A stretch of 64,000 bases of DNA, from assembly GCA_003279855.1 (NCBI GenBank), contig QCGO01000006.1:31066-95065 (forward strand), given 5' to 3'. The notes under the pieces are model-generated. The model was not told the origin of the DNA and searched no databases. It was given only the letters and a program-made list of their open reading frames with translations. Positions 30,800 to 39,730 of the stretch are shown one piece after another (within the stretch, counting starts at the first letter, position 1; every line of letters starts with the position of its first letter). Origin of the DNA: Prochlorococcus sp. AG-388-E21 (GTDB lineage: Bacteria; Cyanobacteriota; Cyanobacteriia; PCC-6307; Cyanobiaceae). Position numbers and translations under genes: made by a program.

Positions 30800-32029
30800 G
30801 TGTTTATTCCGAATAAATTTCTTACAAGTAAACTTTGGTGGAGTCAATTTCCCTTTCATTTAAGGTTAATTACTAAAATAAGATTTTTTGCTTCATTTGG
30901 AGCAGGAGGTGTGATTTATTTAACATCCCTTATTTTTAATAATATTGGATTGTCAGCAACAGAAATTGGTCTAGGTTTTACGATATCAGCAATCATAGGT
31001 ACTTTAACAAGAATCGTTACAGGGAATTATCTAAATAAAACAGGCAAAATTCAAAATCCTTTAGTTATCTCTTCATTCATAAGTATCGCTGCAGGATTTT
31101 GTTTAATTATTTCAAAAGATATTTACTTTTACATCCTTGGTCAAGCTTTTATTGGAGCCGCCGCGGGGATATATTGGCCTACTGCAGAATTTGTAGTCCC
31201 ATATTTTTGTCAACCTATTGATACAAGAAAAGCTTATGCCCTCGTTAGAACTTCTGAGGCTTTGGGGATATTTTTAGGAGTATTTATTGGTGGATTTATG
31301 AATAATTATATTTATCTCAAATCGATTTTTTTTAATGATATATTTTGCATGCTTTCAATTATTTTTTTGATCTTAAGAAATAAAAAGTCTATAAAAAAAA
31401 CTTTAGAGAACTCTCAAAAAAAGGCTTTAGATGAAGTTAAAATTTATCAAAAGAGATGGAATAAAAATACAACCATAATAGTTTTATCTGTGATATTAAT
31501 AACTACATCTCTTGCTTTAATTCAGGTGACATTACCACTTGATCTTGTTAAGGGTGGAGTCATTAGAGATGTCTTAAATGAACAAGTTATTAGTTTTATA
31601 ATTTCTTTTCAGTTAATTTTATTATTAATTTTACAATGGCCAATTGGTTCATGGATATCAAAAAAAGGAAAATTATTTGGATTGAAATTTAGCTTAATCA
31701 ACTTTTCTTTCGCCTCACTGTTGTTATTTATTTCTAGTTATTTAAATATTGCAGCTTTTTATTTCGTGTTTTTTGCAATCATATTAATAAGTTTAGGCAC
31801 ATCTTCATTCCTACCAACATCTACAGATGTTGTTTTCAGTATTGCCCCTACAAATAAAAAAGGTTATGCACTAGCACTGTTATCACAATGTTTTGCAATG
31901 GGATATTTTTTTGGGCCATTTATTTCTGGGAGGGTACTAGATCTTTTTGGGTATGCATCGATTATGTGGGTAGCTATTTCATCTTTTTGTTTTTTAATGT
32001 TTGCGATGATATTAAAGAAATCATTTTAA
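30800..32029 (+). CDS. MFS transporter
   Basis: A 409-residue membrane protein with about 12 helices in two halves joined by a charged loop (residues 190-225). The conserved loop 2-3 motif is degenerate (GNYLNKTGKIQNP near 75). Near-symmetric halves and EFVVPYF/ATDVVF-type segments fit the major facilitator superfamily, probably a drug or metabolite exporter. Substrate is unknown. It starts 2 bases from the divergent DUF1400 gene, so the promoters must lie inside one another's coding region. Confidence 0.88.
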   Translation: MFIPNKFLTSKLWWSQFPFHLRLITKIRFFASFGAGGVIYLTSLIFNNIGLSATEIGLGFTISAIIGTLTRIVTGNYLNKTGKIQNPLVISSFISIAAGFCLIISKDIYFYILGQAFIGAAAGIYWPTAEFVVPYFCQPIDTRKAYALVRTSEALGIFLGVFIGGFMNNYIYLKSIFFNDIFCMLSIIFLILRNKKSIKKTLENSQKKALDEVKIYQKRWNKNTTIIVLSVILITTSLALIQVTLPLDLVKGGVIRDVLNEQVISFIISFQLILLLILQWPIGSWISKKGKLFGLKFSLINFSFASLLLFISSYLNIAAFYFVFFAIILISLGTSSFLPTSTDVVFSIAPTNKKGYALALLSQCFAMGYFFGPFISGRVLDLFGYASIMWVAISSFCFLMFAMILKKSF

Positions 32030-32049
32030 AAGTTTTATATAAATAATAT

Positions 32050-32424
32050 TTATTTTTTTTCTATTTCAATTATTCTTCTTTCTCTAAGAAATAAGAAAAA
32101 AGGAGCAGAGAAAGCAAATGCTATTAAAAAGGTTCCAATATAAACAACCCACATATTTTTTATATTCAATTTTTTAGATTCATTTACTATCCAAATAAAA
32201 ACAGCAGTAGCACCCACCAATAAATCTCTTGAAATGGATTGAGCTGCTGGATTAGCATTTGCTAATGAAATAAAATTTTTAATGTCAAAACTATTTCCAT
32301 ATTCAATAGCAAAATCAAAATTTGCCATCATTGGAAGGATTGCTCCAAGGAATGATAGAAAAAGGTAAAGATACGATAGTTTTTGTTTATTATCTTTTAG
32401 TATGTTTAGTGAATTCATATGCAA
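32050..32424 (-). CDS. DUF2834 membrane protein
   Basis: 124 residues with three to four membrane helices. GNSFDIKNFISLANANPAAQ near residue 43, then SRDLLVGATAVFIWIVNE and a C-terminal APFFLFLRERRI, match DUF2834, a family common in marine bacteria whose role is unknown. It converges on the MFS gene (20 bases) and its 5' end lies 35 bases from the start I prefer for the PfkB kinase on the other strand. Confidence 0.82.
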   Translation of the reverse strand: MHMNSLNILKDNKQKLSYLYLFLSFLGAILPMMANFDFAIEYGNSFDIKNFISLANANPAAQSISRDLLVGATAVFIWIVNESKKLNIKNMWVVYIGTFLIAFAFSAPFFLFLRERRIIEIEKK

Positions 32425-32459
32425 ATGATATATACCCTAATAATAGTATTAATAAACTT

Positions 32460-33332
32460 ATGATTGAAGAAGAAAATTATAATTTTCAGGATTATAAATT
32501 TATAAAAGGCAACCTAAAGTTTGCTGTTATTGGACATATTGAGTGGATAAATTTTATTGAAGTAGATCAATTACCTAAACCAGGTTTAATCTCTCATTCT
32601 AAAAAATTTTTAGAATATCCTGCTGGAGGAGGATCAGTCATAGCCAAAAGACTACGGGAATTAACTAATAGCGAAGTCCATTTCTTTACAGCTTTAGGTA
32701 ATGATTTTTATGGCAAGCAATGTTTAAATATTCTTGAAAATATGGGTATTAAATTACATGTAGCATGGCGAGATAAACCAACAAGAAAAGGTTTCAGTGT
32801 AATTGATTCTGATGGCGAAAGATCTATCACTATTATTGGAGATAGATTGTCCCCTAATCATAATGATGATTTAGATTGGGCTACCCTTAATGATATGGAT
32901 GGAGTATTTATTACAGCAGGCGATAAAGAATTATTTAAAAAATCGAGGATGGCTAAAATATTATGTACCACCCCCAGAGTAGGATTAAATATAATTAACG
33001 AGTCCGGGATATTTTTAGATGGATTAATTGGAAGTAATCTTGATCCCGGAGAAGTTTTTTCTTTAAATGAATTAAAATTAAACCCAAAATTTGTTATCAA
33101 AACAGAAGGTGAGAATGGCGGGATACTATTCCCAGGAGGTAGATATAAAGCTATTAAAAATAAAAAAAATAAAATTGATTCATATGGATGCGGCGATTCT
33201 TTCGCGGCAGGAATTCTTTATGGACTTTCCTCAGATTGGAATATAGAAGAAAGTTTAAATCTTGCTAAAATAATGGGTAGGAATTGCAGTGAACATTTTG
33301 GACCATATAAAAATGTTAACAACTATGGTTAG
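32460..33332 (+). CDS. PfkB-family sugar kinase
   Basis: A ribokinase-fold kinase. FAVIGHIEWINFIEV is the first strand, YPAGGGSVIAKRLREL the glycine-rich sugar site, and DSYGCGDSFAAGILYGL the PfkB signature with catalytic Asp. I start it at ATG 32460 (290 residues); the frame continues upstream to 32322, but that extension overlaps the DUF2834 gene on the other strand and reads as an unrelated hydrophobic stretch. Sugar or nucleoside substrate is not deducible. Confidence 0.88.
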   Translation: MIEEENYNFQDYKFIKGNLKFAVIGHIEWINFIEVDQLPKPGLISHSKKFLEYPAGGGSVIAKRLRELTNSEVHFFTALGNDFYGKQCLNILENMGIKLHVAWRDKPTRKGFSVIDSDGERSITIIGDRLSPNHNDDLDWATLNDMDGVFITAGDKELFKKSRMAKILCTTPRVGLNIINESGIFLDGLIGSNLDPGEVFSLNELKLNPKFVIKTEGENGGILFPGGRYKAIKNKKNKIDSYGCGDSFAAGILYGLSSDWNIEESLNLAKIMGRNCSEHFGPYKNVNNYG

Positions 33333-33343
33333 GTGAATTTTTG

Positions 33344-33535
33344 ATGAATAATTTGTTAAATAAAAAAAGAAGTTATCTTGTTGATTCAATTATGATTTTC
33401 TTCTTATTAATCTCTTTTTTGGTTTTTGAATCTCTAAAAACTTTATCTGGAATTTTTACTTATGGGATTTTTAAAAAGGAAATATTAACCACTAAAAGCA
33501 ATTTAGGATTTGATTTCAAAATTAAAATTAGATGA
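33344..33535 (+). CDS. Small single-helix membrane protein
   Basis: 63 residues with one helix (about 13-33) and a basic tail. ATG 33344 is preferred to the TTG 3 bases upstream; AGGTGA at 33331-33336 is the likely ribosome site. The stop overlaps the next start (ATGA, 4 bases), so the two small genes are coupled. No family recognised. Confidence 0.6.
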   Translation: MNNLLNKKRSYLVDSIMIFFLLISFLVFESLKTLSGIFTYGIFKKEILTTKSNLGFDFKIKIR

Positions 33536-33891
33536 ATATATATTTAATTGGCTTTGCTTGTGCTTTAGTTTTAATTTTACTAATTAAAAAAATTAAAAAT
33601 ATAAAAAAAAATAAGAATAATAAGTTATCTAAATTTAAAAAGAAACTTCTTAGTAAAGAGTCAAATATTGAAAAAATTTTTTCACGAGATGATGAAAAAA
33701 CATTTTCAGATCCGGATATTAATATCAATATAGGAATTTATGATAATGAAGATATTACAAATAGAAAATCTAATATTCATAGAGCAAGACTCTCAAAATT
33801 TAAGAAGTCAAAATTAAATGGAGAAACTATATTTATAGATCCAGATCAAAAGATCTATAAATATATTAATGGGAAGAAAAAATTTATCTAA
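33532..33891 (+). CDS. N-terminally anchored Lys-rich protein
   Basis: 119 residues: a membrane helix (2-19) followed by a strongly basic stretch (KKIKNIKKNKNNKLSKFKKK, 19-38 region) and a polar C-terminus ending in DPDQKIYKYINGKKKFI. No enzyme motif. Start overlaps the previous stop by 4 bases. It is probably an anchored protein with a cytoplasmic tail. It converges on the pentapeptide gene with 11 bases between. Confidence 0.65.
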   Translation: MNIYLIGFACALVLILLIKKIKNIKKNKNNKLSKFKKKLLSKESNIEKIFSRDDEKTFSDPDININIGIYDNEDITNRKSNIHRARLSKFKKSKLNGETIFIDPDQKIYKYINGKKKFI

Positions 33892-33902
33892 TTTAAAACT
33901 AC

Positions 33903-34421
33903 TTAATTACATTCAAGACTATCTCTAGTAGAAACTCCTGTTGTTGGATTAACTCCTTCAGCAATTTTGCACAGATTTCTCTGGTCTTCACTATCCAGAA
34001 TCGCGTAAGAAAAATCTGCTCCTTCTATTTGAGCACCAGCAAAGCTACTCCCAGAAGCTATCATGTTTATCAAAATGGAATTCCTTAAATCTGTTTTTTG
34101 GAAATTCACTCTATCTGCGAGAGTATCAGTTAAATCGATTCCATTAAGATTAGAACCTTTTAAATCAGATAAAGTTAATGTTGTTCCATGGAGATCGACT
34201 TCACTAAAGTCAGCATCTCTTGCTACTGCACCTGCTATTGAGGATAAATGAAGATCCTCTCCATGAAAATCAAAGCCAGTAATATTAGATCTTACGTAAC
34301 TAGGAACCTCATCTCCCTCTCCTTTAGTCGCCACATTAGCACCTGCAAAAACAGGAGAGGTAAAAATCAGAAAAGAAAAAGTCAGACATAAAAAGTATTT
34401 CAAAAAGCTAAATCGATTCAT
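33903..34421 (-). CDS. Pentapeptide-repeat protein, exported
   Basis: 172 residues. Residues 1-27 are a signal peptide ending in PVFAGA, pointing to the thylakoid lumen or periplasm. Residues about 60-150 follow A(D/N)LXX pentapeptide spacing (DADFSEVDLHG, SNLNGIDLTD, VNFQKTDLRNS, SSFAGAQIEGADFSYA), which folds as a right-handed beta-helix. A C-terminal Cys pair (Cys about 152 and 171) may form a disulfide. Lumenal pentapeptide proteins of this sort are common in cyanobacteria; function is open. Confidence 0.85.
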   Translation of the reverse strand: MNRFSFLKYFLCLTFSFLIFTSPVFAGANVATKGEGDEVPSYVRSNITGFDFHGEDLHLSSIAGAVARDADFSEVDLHGTTLTLSDLKGSNLNGIDLTDTLADRVNFQKTDLRNSILINMIASGSSFAGAQIEGADFSYAILDSEDQRNLCKIAEGVNPTTGVSTRDSLECN

Positions 34422-34504
34422 GTTGAGATTTTACATTGCCTTTATCTTATCTCAATAAGATAATGATTTAAATTGTTTTTAAAATTTGAATAAAGTTTTT
34501 AAAG

Positions 34505-35092
34505 TTATTTAACACTATAAATTTTAAATTTAGGTTGTAAATTTGTTATGCAATCGTGAAGTTTTTTATTATCTTTGCTATTGGTAACTTTGAATTCAGA
34601 TTCTACACTTCCTTCCTTATCTCTTATAGCTTGATTTAAAACAACAGAACCATCTTCATCAGAAACAGATCTATGAAAAGTTCCTCTAGGGATTTTTAAG
34701 ATTAATCCACATGATTCTAATCTTACTTTGTAGAAAGGATACTCCCAGCCTAAGTTTACGAGATAAAAAGTTCGTCCTCCTGAAATAGCTAAAAGGTTAT
34801 CCTCTTGTTTGTGATGAATATAAAACTGCCAATTGCCTAATTCTTTATCATTAGGTGGACTCACAGCTGGCCCATTATGAATTACTAAGTCTCTAAAATT
34901 TGAGTTATTAATACTAATATCGAAAAATCTGACATCTTCCGTATCGCGAAATTTTTCGTAACTTTTCAATTCAAACATTTCAGATTTGTTTGGCTTGGCA
35001 AGTTCGATTTTTAAAGTTGAGTTCAATTTATTTGAAATATTAACTAAATGAAAACAGATAAATTTTGATGATAACGTATCAGTTAACACCAA
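34505..35092 (-). CDS. Cupin-like protein
   Basis: 195 residues without signal or helices. The middle reads as a cupin barrel: FYIHHKQEDNLLAISGGRTF near 91-110 resembles cupin motif 1 and GLILKIPRGTFHRSVSDED near 130-148 motif 2. Homologues could be RmlC-like epimerases or metal-dependent dioxygenases; I cannot choose. It sits 83 bases downstream of the transglutaminase gene in the same direction, so it may belong to that cluster. Confidence 0.6.
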   Translation of the reverse strand: MVLTDTLSSKFICFHLVNISNKLNSTLKIELAKPNKSEMFELKSYEKFRDTEDVRFFDISINNSNFRDLVIHNGPAVSPPNDKELGNWQFYIHHKQEDNLLAISGGRTFYLVNLGWEYPFYKVRLESCGLILKIPRGTFHRSVSDEDGSVVLNQAIRDKEGSVESEFKVTNSKDNKKLHDCITNLQPKFKIYSVK

Positions 35093-35175
35093 TTAAGAAA
35101 CACCTCTATTAAATTAATAATTAAGATTATTTTTTAAATATCCTTCAAAGTAATTGTAAAGATTAAAAGGCTTAA

Positions 35176-36036
35176 TTAATTACAAATTTCTAAAGGCTTT
35201 ATTTCCCATGTCAAATTATTCTTAAGGTTTGTTTTGCCTCTAAAGTTTCCAGTAATCACTGCTGTTAGGTTGGATTTTGAAGATGATACTAATGTTAAAT
35301 ACCTTTCGTCTATTAATCCTTTACCGCTTGGATCAAAACCTCTCCATCCTGCTCCTGGGATATATAATTCAGCCCATGCATGTAATTCAAATTCTTTTGG
35401 TAAAGGATCTTCAAAATGATAACCACTAACAAATCTGCTTGGAATTCCGACTGATCTGCATGACTCAACCATTAACATTGCTAAGTCTCTGCATGAACCA
35501 ACTCTCTCTCTGAGAGTCCTGCTTGCTGGCCATGCTGGGCCAGTATGTCTTTTCGTATACTTAACTCGATCCTGAATAATTTCTATAAGTTGAAATGTGA
35601 AAGATAAAGCATTATTGCTACTTCCTGCTAATGACTCTTGCGCTAATTCAACAGCAGAAGGATCATGCTGCCCATTTGGCATCCATCCTTCCAAAGCTCC
35701 CTGAAGATCTCTATTAATGATACTTCTACAAAAGGGTAATGTAAGGTCCCTTTCTTTTACACCATCAAGAATGCAAGGATGTTTAAGTGTCTCAACCTCG
35801 CTTATTGCTTTAATAGATAATGAATCGGTATATCCCTCAAAGGTAATTCTATTAATCTCTTCACCACTGGCGGCAAGTAAAGGATAAAGAATTTTAGGAT
35901 TTGGAGAAATATTTAAATTAAAGTTTATTAGCCTTTGAAATCCATGCGATCTTGGCTTAATACATAATCGATGTTCCCCCAATTGAACTGATTCTTCATA
36001 GGAATATTCAAGGTTATGGATATATTTAATTTTCAT
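35176..36036 (-). CDS. Transglutaminase-like protein (COG1305 type)
   Basis: 286 residues. The N-terminal region (1-130) is the beta-rich bacterial transglutaminase N-domain (IKYIHNLEYSYEESVQLGEH). The catalytic core carries Cys in RVGSCRDLAMLMVESCRSVG near 171-190, His in ELHAWAELY and Asp in GFDPSG. Such proteins hydrolyse or transfer amide bonds. Its start overlaps the alpha-E gene stop by 4 bases. With the alpha-E and ATP-grasp genes it forms a conserved triad predicted by genome-context work to build or remove a peptide tag. Confidence 0.9.
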   Translation of the reverse strand: MKIKYIHNLEYSYEESVQLGEHRLCIKPRSHGFQRLINFNLNISPNPKILYPLLAASGEEINRITFEGYTDSLSIKAISEVETLKHPCILDGVKERDLTLPFCRSIINRDLQGALEGWMPNGQHDPSAVELAQESLAGSSNNALSFTFQLIEIIQDRVKYTKRHTGPAWPASRTLRERVGSCRDLAMLMVESCRSVGIPSRFVSGYHFEDPLPKEFELHAWAELYIPGAGWRGFDPSGKGLIDERYLTLVSSSKSNLTAVITGNFRGKTNLKNNLTWEIKPLEICN

Positions 36037-36989
36037 TGATCAAATTCTTTATTTATAAAATATTTATTTTCTATGAGATTATGCAGTTTGTTTAAATCAA
36101 TTTGTAAGGAATCAATAGCCTCATGTAGTCCATCATTAATTATATCTTCAATTCTGATATAACTCCACTTTGCTTTAAGTAAACCCCTCATGCACTCAAG
36201 TTTTGAGGGGTTATCTGAACTTGGAGAGGTGTCAATCATCTTAAGGGTATTACTTATACCATCCAAACAGTATCTAACAGATCTTGGGAAATTATTATCT
36301 AGCAAGAGAAATCGTGCTACTGAATTCGGCTGGATAGAATTTTGTTCTGCTTTCCTGAACATCTGATAAGCTCCTGCCGAACGCAGAAGAGCAATCCACT
36401 GCAACTCGTCCAGGACCCCTCCAAGCTCATCTAAGCTTGGAAGTAATAAATAATATTTTACATCTAAGATTCTAGATGTCTTATCAGCTCTTTCTATTAA
36501 TCTACCTAAAATACTAAATTGACATGCAAGATCTTTACTAAGAGTGGCGTCTGTAATGCCATAAAATAACTGACATCCTCTTCTTATTTCGCTTAATTGC
36601 TCTTGCCTTGGAAGGTCCCATATAGATTCCCCTTCTTGTAAATTCCAATATAAAATATTTATTTGTTCCCACATTTCAGATGTCATTACATCCCTTATTT
36701 GCCTAGCGTTTTCTCTAGCTAATTGGATACAAGAGATTATGCTGTTGGGATTTATTCGATCCCTAATTAAAAAATTAATAACATCATCCTGTTTTTTCTC
36801 AGGAAATCTAGAATCAAAGGTTTCTCGATCACTTGAAGCATCAATTAGAGGCAGCCATGGTTCAGCACTGCCTGGTGGACAATCTAAAGACATTGCTTCA
36901 CTAACCTCTACGAAACGAGATATATTTTCCGCACGTTCTAAATAACGATTGATCCAATAAAGAGATTCAGCTACCCGACTTAAAAGCAT
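36033..36989 (-). CDS. Alpha-E domain protein (DUF403)
   Basis: 318 mostly helical residues starting MLLSRVAESLYWINRYLERAE, which is the alpha-E family signature. RLIERADKTSRILDVKYYLLLP near 164-185 is the second diagnostic block. The family is almost always next to a circularly permuted ATP-grasp and a transglutaminase, as here (1 base after the former, 4-base overlap with the latter). Role unknown; it may bind the peptide being modified. Confidence 0.92.
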   Translation of the reverse strand: MLLSRVAESLYWINRYLERAENISRFVEVSEAMSLDCPPGSAEPWLPLIDASSDRETFDSRFPEKKQDDVINFLIRDRINPNSIISCIQLARENARQIRDVMTSEMWEQINILYWNLQEGESIWDLPRQEQLSEIRRGCQLFYGITDATLSKDLACQFSILGRLIERADKTSRILDVKYYLLLPSLDELGGVLDELQWIALLRSAGAYQMFRKAEQNSIQPNSVARFLLLDNNFPRSVRYCLDGISNTLKMIDTSPSSDNPSKLECMRGLLKAKWSYIRIEDIINDGLHEAIDSLQIDLNKLHNLIENKYFINKEFDQ

Positions 36990-36990
36990 T

Positions 36991-38436
36991 CTAATTTCCT
37001 ACAACCCATGTATCTTTGCAACCCCCTCCTTGAGAAGAATTGACTACTAATGAACCTTTTTTTAAAGCAACTCTAGTTAGACCTCCTGGACTTACCCATG
37101 AATCTTTTCCCCTTAAAATGTAAGGTCTTAAATCAACGTGACATGGATAAAGTTCACCATCGCATAATGATGGAACTGTAGAAAGTTCTAGAGTAGGTTG
37201 AGCTATAAAATTTCTAGGATTACTTTTGATTTTATCTGAGAATTCATTTATCTCAGATGTAGTTGATTGAGGACCAATTAACATTCCATAACCACCAGCT
37301 TCAGAGACTGATTTGACAACAAGTTTTGGAAGGTTCTTTAAGACATATTCTCTATCCTTTTCGTAATAACAAATATAGGTTTCAACATTTTTTATTATTG
37401 GTTCTTCATCAAGAAAATATTTGATCATTTTAGGAACAAAAGAATAAATCATTTTGTCATCTGCTATTCCTGTCCCAGGAACATTCGCAACAGCAACATG
37501 ACCCGCCTTCATGACATCTAGTAAACCACTAACACCTAAATATGAATCTTTTCTAAAATGTACAGGATCTAAAAAATCATCATCAATCCTTCTATAAATT
37601 ACATCTACTCTTTTTAATCCAGAAGTAGTCTTTAAGTAAACATATTCATCGTTACAAATTAAATCATGACCTTGAACTAATTGAATACCCATTTCTTGGG
37701 CTAAGTAACTATGTTCAAAATATGCACTATTAAAAATCCCAGGTGTTAATAAAACTATTTTTGGTGTATCAGTCCAAACAGCTAGTTCTTGGAGAGTCTT
37801 TAATAGAAATGATGGGTATTCATCAATAGGTTTAACTATCCTGCCTGAGAAAAGATTAGGGAAGATATTCTTCATCACTAATCTATTCTCCAAAAAATAA
37901 GCCACACCAGAAGGACATCTTAAGTTGTCTTCTAAAACATGCCAAGTACCTTTACCATCTCTTATTAAATCAAGTCCTGATATTTGACACCATTTGTTTA
38001 ATGGAGGCTTAAAACCCAACATTTGAGGCCTCCATCCATCTGAACTCTCAATGAGTTCCCTTGGAATTATTCCATCATTAATTATGTTTTGAGAATTATA
38101 TATATCATCTAAGAAAAGATCTATTGCCTCAAGTCTCTGCTTTAAGCCTTCTTCTAAGGTTATCCAGTCATGCTTACTTATTATTCTCGGTAAAGGGTCA
38201 AAAGGTAATATTCTTTCTGTACCTTTTAAGCCTGTGTCGTTTAGCCTAAAAGTTGCTCCATGTCTTAGTAATAACTTCTTGGCCGCCGAATGATTTCTGT
38301 TTAGTTCTTCTAAACCCATGTTATCTAGGGAAGATAATAAGGGGGTTAAAATTTCTCTGGCAGAATTTAAATTATCTTTAAAGTATTCATCAAAATTATT
38401 TTTAGGACGATAATTTGAAAACATATATCTCTTCAT
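36991..38436 (-). CDS. Circularly permuted ATP-grasp type 2 protein
   Basis: 481 residues of the DUF404/DUF407 class. Diagnostic blocks: ILPFDPLPRIISKHDWITLEEG near 76, GTWHVLEDNLRCPSGVAY near 160, VKSVSEAGGYGMLIGPQ near 373 and a final LRPYILRGKDSWVSPGGLTR near 440. ATP-grasp enzymes of this type are predicted amide ligases acting on small peptides. First gene of the ATP-grasp/alpha-E/transglutaminase operon; the 126 bases upstream separate it from a divergent small membrane-protein gene. Confidence 0.92.
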   Translation of the reverse strand: MKRYMFSNYRPKNNFDEYFKDNLNSAREILTPLLSSLDNMGLEELNRNHSAAKKLLLRHGATFRLNDTGLKGTERILPFDPLPRIISKHDWITLEEGLKQRLEAIDLFLDDIYNSQNIINDGIIPRELIESSDGWRPQMLGFKPPLNKWCQISGLDLIRDGKGTWHVLEDNLRCPSGVAYFLENRLVMKNIFPNLFSGRIVKPIDEYPSFLLKTLQELAVWTDTPKIVLLTPGIFNSAYFEHSYLAQEMGIQLVQGHDLICNDEYVYLKTTSGLKRVDVIYRRIDDDFLDPVHFRKDSYLGVSGLLDVMKAGHVAVANVPGTGIADDKMIYSFVPKMIKYFLDEEPIIKNVETYICYYEKDREYVLKNLPKLVVKSVSEAGGYGMLIGPQSTTSEINEFSDKIKSNPRNFIAQPTLELSTVPSLCDGELYPCHVDLRPYILRGKDSWVSPGGLTRVALKKGSLVVNSSQGGGCKDTWVVGN

Positions 38437-38562
38437 TTGTTAACTTTTTACTTTAGCTTGGGACGATATTTAGTATTTAAAACTACAAAAAGAAATATCC
38501 ATAAACTAAATCTATTTCAATATTTTATGCATTGAACTATATTTCTTAAAAATGTAAAAAAT

Positions 38563-38799
38563 ATGAATTCTGGCAATTGGCAATTTGTTTTTTTTAGATA
38601 TTTTGCGAGTTTACTTTTTATTCTCTCTCATAGTTTACTTGTTTTAGATCATCTACCTACTGGAGCTGCACTTCATGGTTTGGGAGAAGTTTTTATAGCT
38701 CCTTGGGCTTTTAGGGAGAGGGCCTGGGATTTAGTTGCTATTGCAATTTTATTTTTCTTTTTTGATATTTGGGGATTGATTAACACTCCTTGGAATTAG
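38563..38799 (+). CDS. Small membrane protein, unknown
   Basis: 78 residues with two hydrophobic helices (about 9-28 and 56-70) around a polar loop DHLPTGAALHGLGEVFIAPW. I do not recognise a family. It is divergent from the ATP-grasp gene. The conserved-looking loop and clean coding composition support a real gene. Confidence 0.65.
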   Translation: MNSGNWQFVFFRYFASLLFILSHSLLVLDHLPTGAALHGLGEVFIAPWAFRERAWDLVAIAILFFFFDIWGLINTPWN

Positions 38800-38840
38800 T
38801 TGATAATATCAATCCAGGCTTGGTAAATAATTTACTAAAA

Positions 38841-39062
38841 ATGAAATCCAAAATAAAACAAACTTTTAAATTAATCTTAATTATCTTTTTAACAAATACT
38901 CACTTTTTAGAAGCTCACGATTCATTTAATGGAGGATGTAAAAATCATTGTAAAGAATCTGTTAAACCATTAATTATGAGTAAAGAGTTAAATAATTCTG
39001 GTTATGAAAATCAAATTGAAGATGATGATTCTTGTTTAAGTAAATCACTTTGTAGAGGTTGA
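38841..39062 (+). CDS. Small secreted Cys-containing protein
   Basis: 73 residues if started at ATG 38841; a longer frame exists to 38790 but its extra 17 residues precede a good signal peptide (KLILIIFLTNTHFLEA). The mature part has CKNHCKES and a second Cys pair near the C-terminus (CLSKSLC), suggesting disulfides or metal binding in the periplasm or lumen. Its last 52 bases overlap the convergent zinc-ribbon gene. Confidence 0.6.
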   Translation: MKSKIKQTFKLILIIFLTNTHFLEAHDSFNGGCKNHCKESVKPLIMSKELNNSGYENQIEDDDSCLSKSLCRG

Positions 39063-39337
39063 TAAAATCTTGTTTTTGAATTTTTCTCGATAAAATTTGT
39101 ACTTGCATTGTAGTTTCTACTAGGAGGATTTATTTGGTTTTTAATTAAAATGATAAACGTGTAAATTAATGGGAGTACTAGCGATAAGGAGGCAATAATA
39201 GCAATTATTTGATTAATTTTAATCAATGGTTTTTTTACTAAAGGGTCACCACATAACCCACATATTAATTCTCCAGATGTTGATTTTTTTTGAAATTGAT
39301 ATTTGGGATTACAGTATGGACAATAGTAATTATTCAT
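39011..39337 (-). CDS. Zinc-ribbon membrane protein
   Basis: 108 residues. Two CxxC knuckles, CPYC (6-9) and CGLC (27-30), make a small zinc ribbon, followed by one membrane helix (about 43-66) and a polar tail. The arrangement of ribbon then helix is frequent in small cyanobacterial proteins of unknown function. The 3' end overlaps the opposite-strand secreted protein by 52 bases. Confidence 0.65.
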   Translation of the reverse strand: MNNYYCPYCNPKYQFQKKSTSGELICGLCGDPLVKKPLIKINQIIAIIASLSLVLPLIYTFIILIKNQINPPSRNYNASTNFIEKNSKTRFYQPLQSDLLKQESSSSI

Positions 39338-39465
39338 GGATTAAAACAAAATTATTTTTCTTATTATTAGAAATATAAAAAATTTATTTTATAATAAGAC
39401 TTCTAGCCAAAGTAAGATTTTTGAAGTAAAAGATTTATACCAATGGTTCAATTTAGTCCCCTTCT

Positions 39466-39609
39466 CTATGAATAAAAATGGTGTGATCTCTGATCATCTA
39501 CATCTGCTGTAAGATCATGTTTCTTTAATTTTTTAAGAACATTTTTGTATTCGATTTCATTAACAACTCTAGCTAATAAATCAGAAAAAAATCTAAGTTT
39601 TTTTGACAT
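39466..39609 (-). CDS. Short soluble protein, 47 residues
   Basis: Begins MSKKLRFFSDLLARVVNEIE and ends in DVDDQRSHHFYS. Amphipathic and charged, no membrane segment. Codon use looks coding (no rare breaks, good third-position AT bias). I do not recognise a family. A terminator-type hairpin lies about 100 bases upstream. Confidence 0.55.
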   Translation of the reverse strand: MSKKLRFFSDLLARVVNEIEYKNVLKKLKKHDLTADVDDQRSHHFYS

Positions 39610-39704
39610 TATTTTATATCTATTCAAATAAAGTTTCTTATTACAATAGATAGCTAAAAAAATATAATAATGCCAAAGTTTGTTTTTTTAGCCCAAATAA
39701 AAAA

Positions 39705-39730
39705 GAGAGCTTTTAAAAGCTCTCCTTTTA
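39705..39730. terminator. Perfect hairpin, probable bidirectional terminator
   Basis: GAGAGCTTTTAAAAGCTCTC is a 20-base perfect palindrome flanked by A-rich sequence on the left and C-TTTTA on the right, so it could stop transcripts from either side. Confidence 0.6.

Noticed and set aside
32322..32459. Extended N-terminus of the PfkB kinase
   Set aside because: The extension overlaps the DUF2834 gene and reads as an unrelated hydrophobic stretch.
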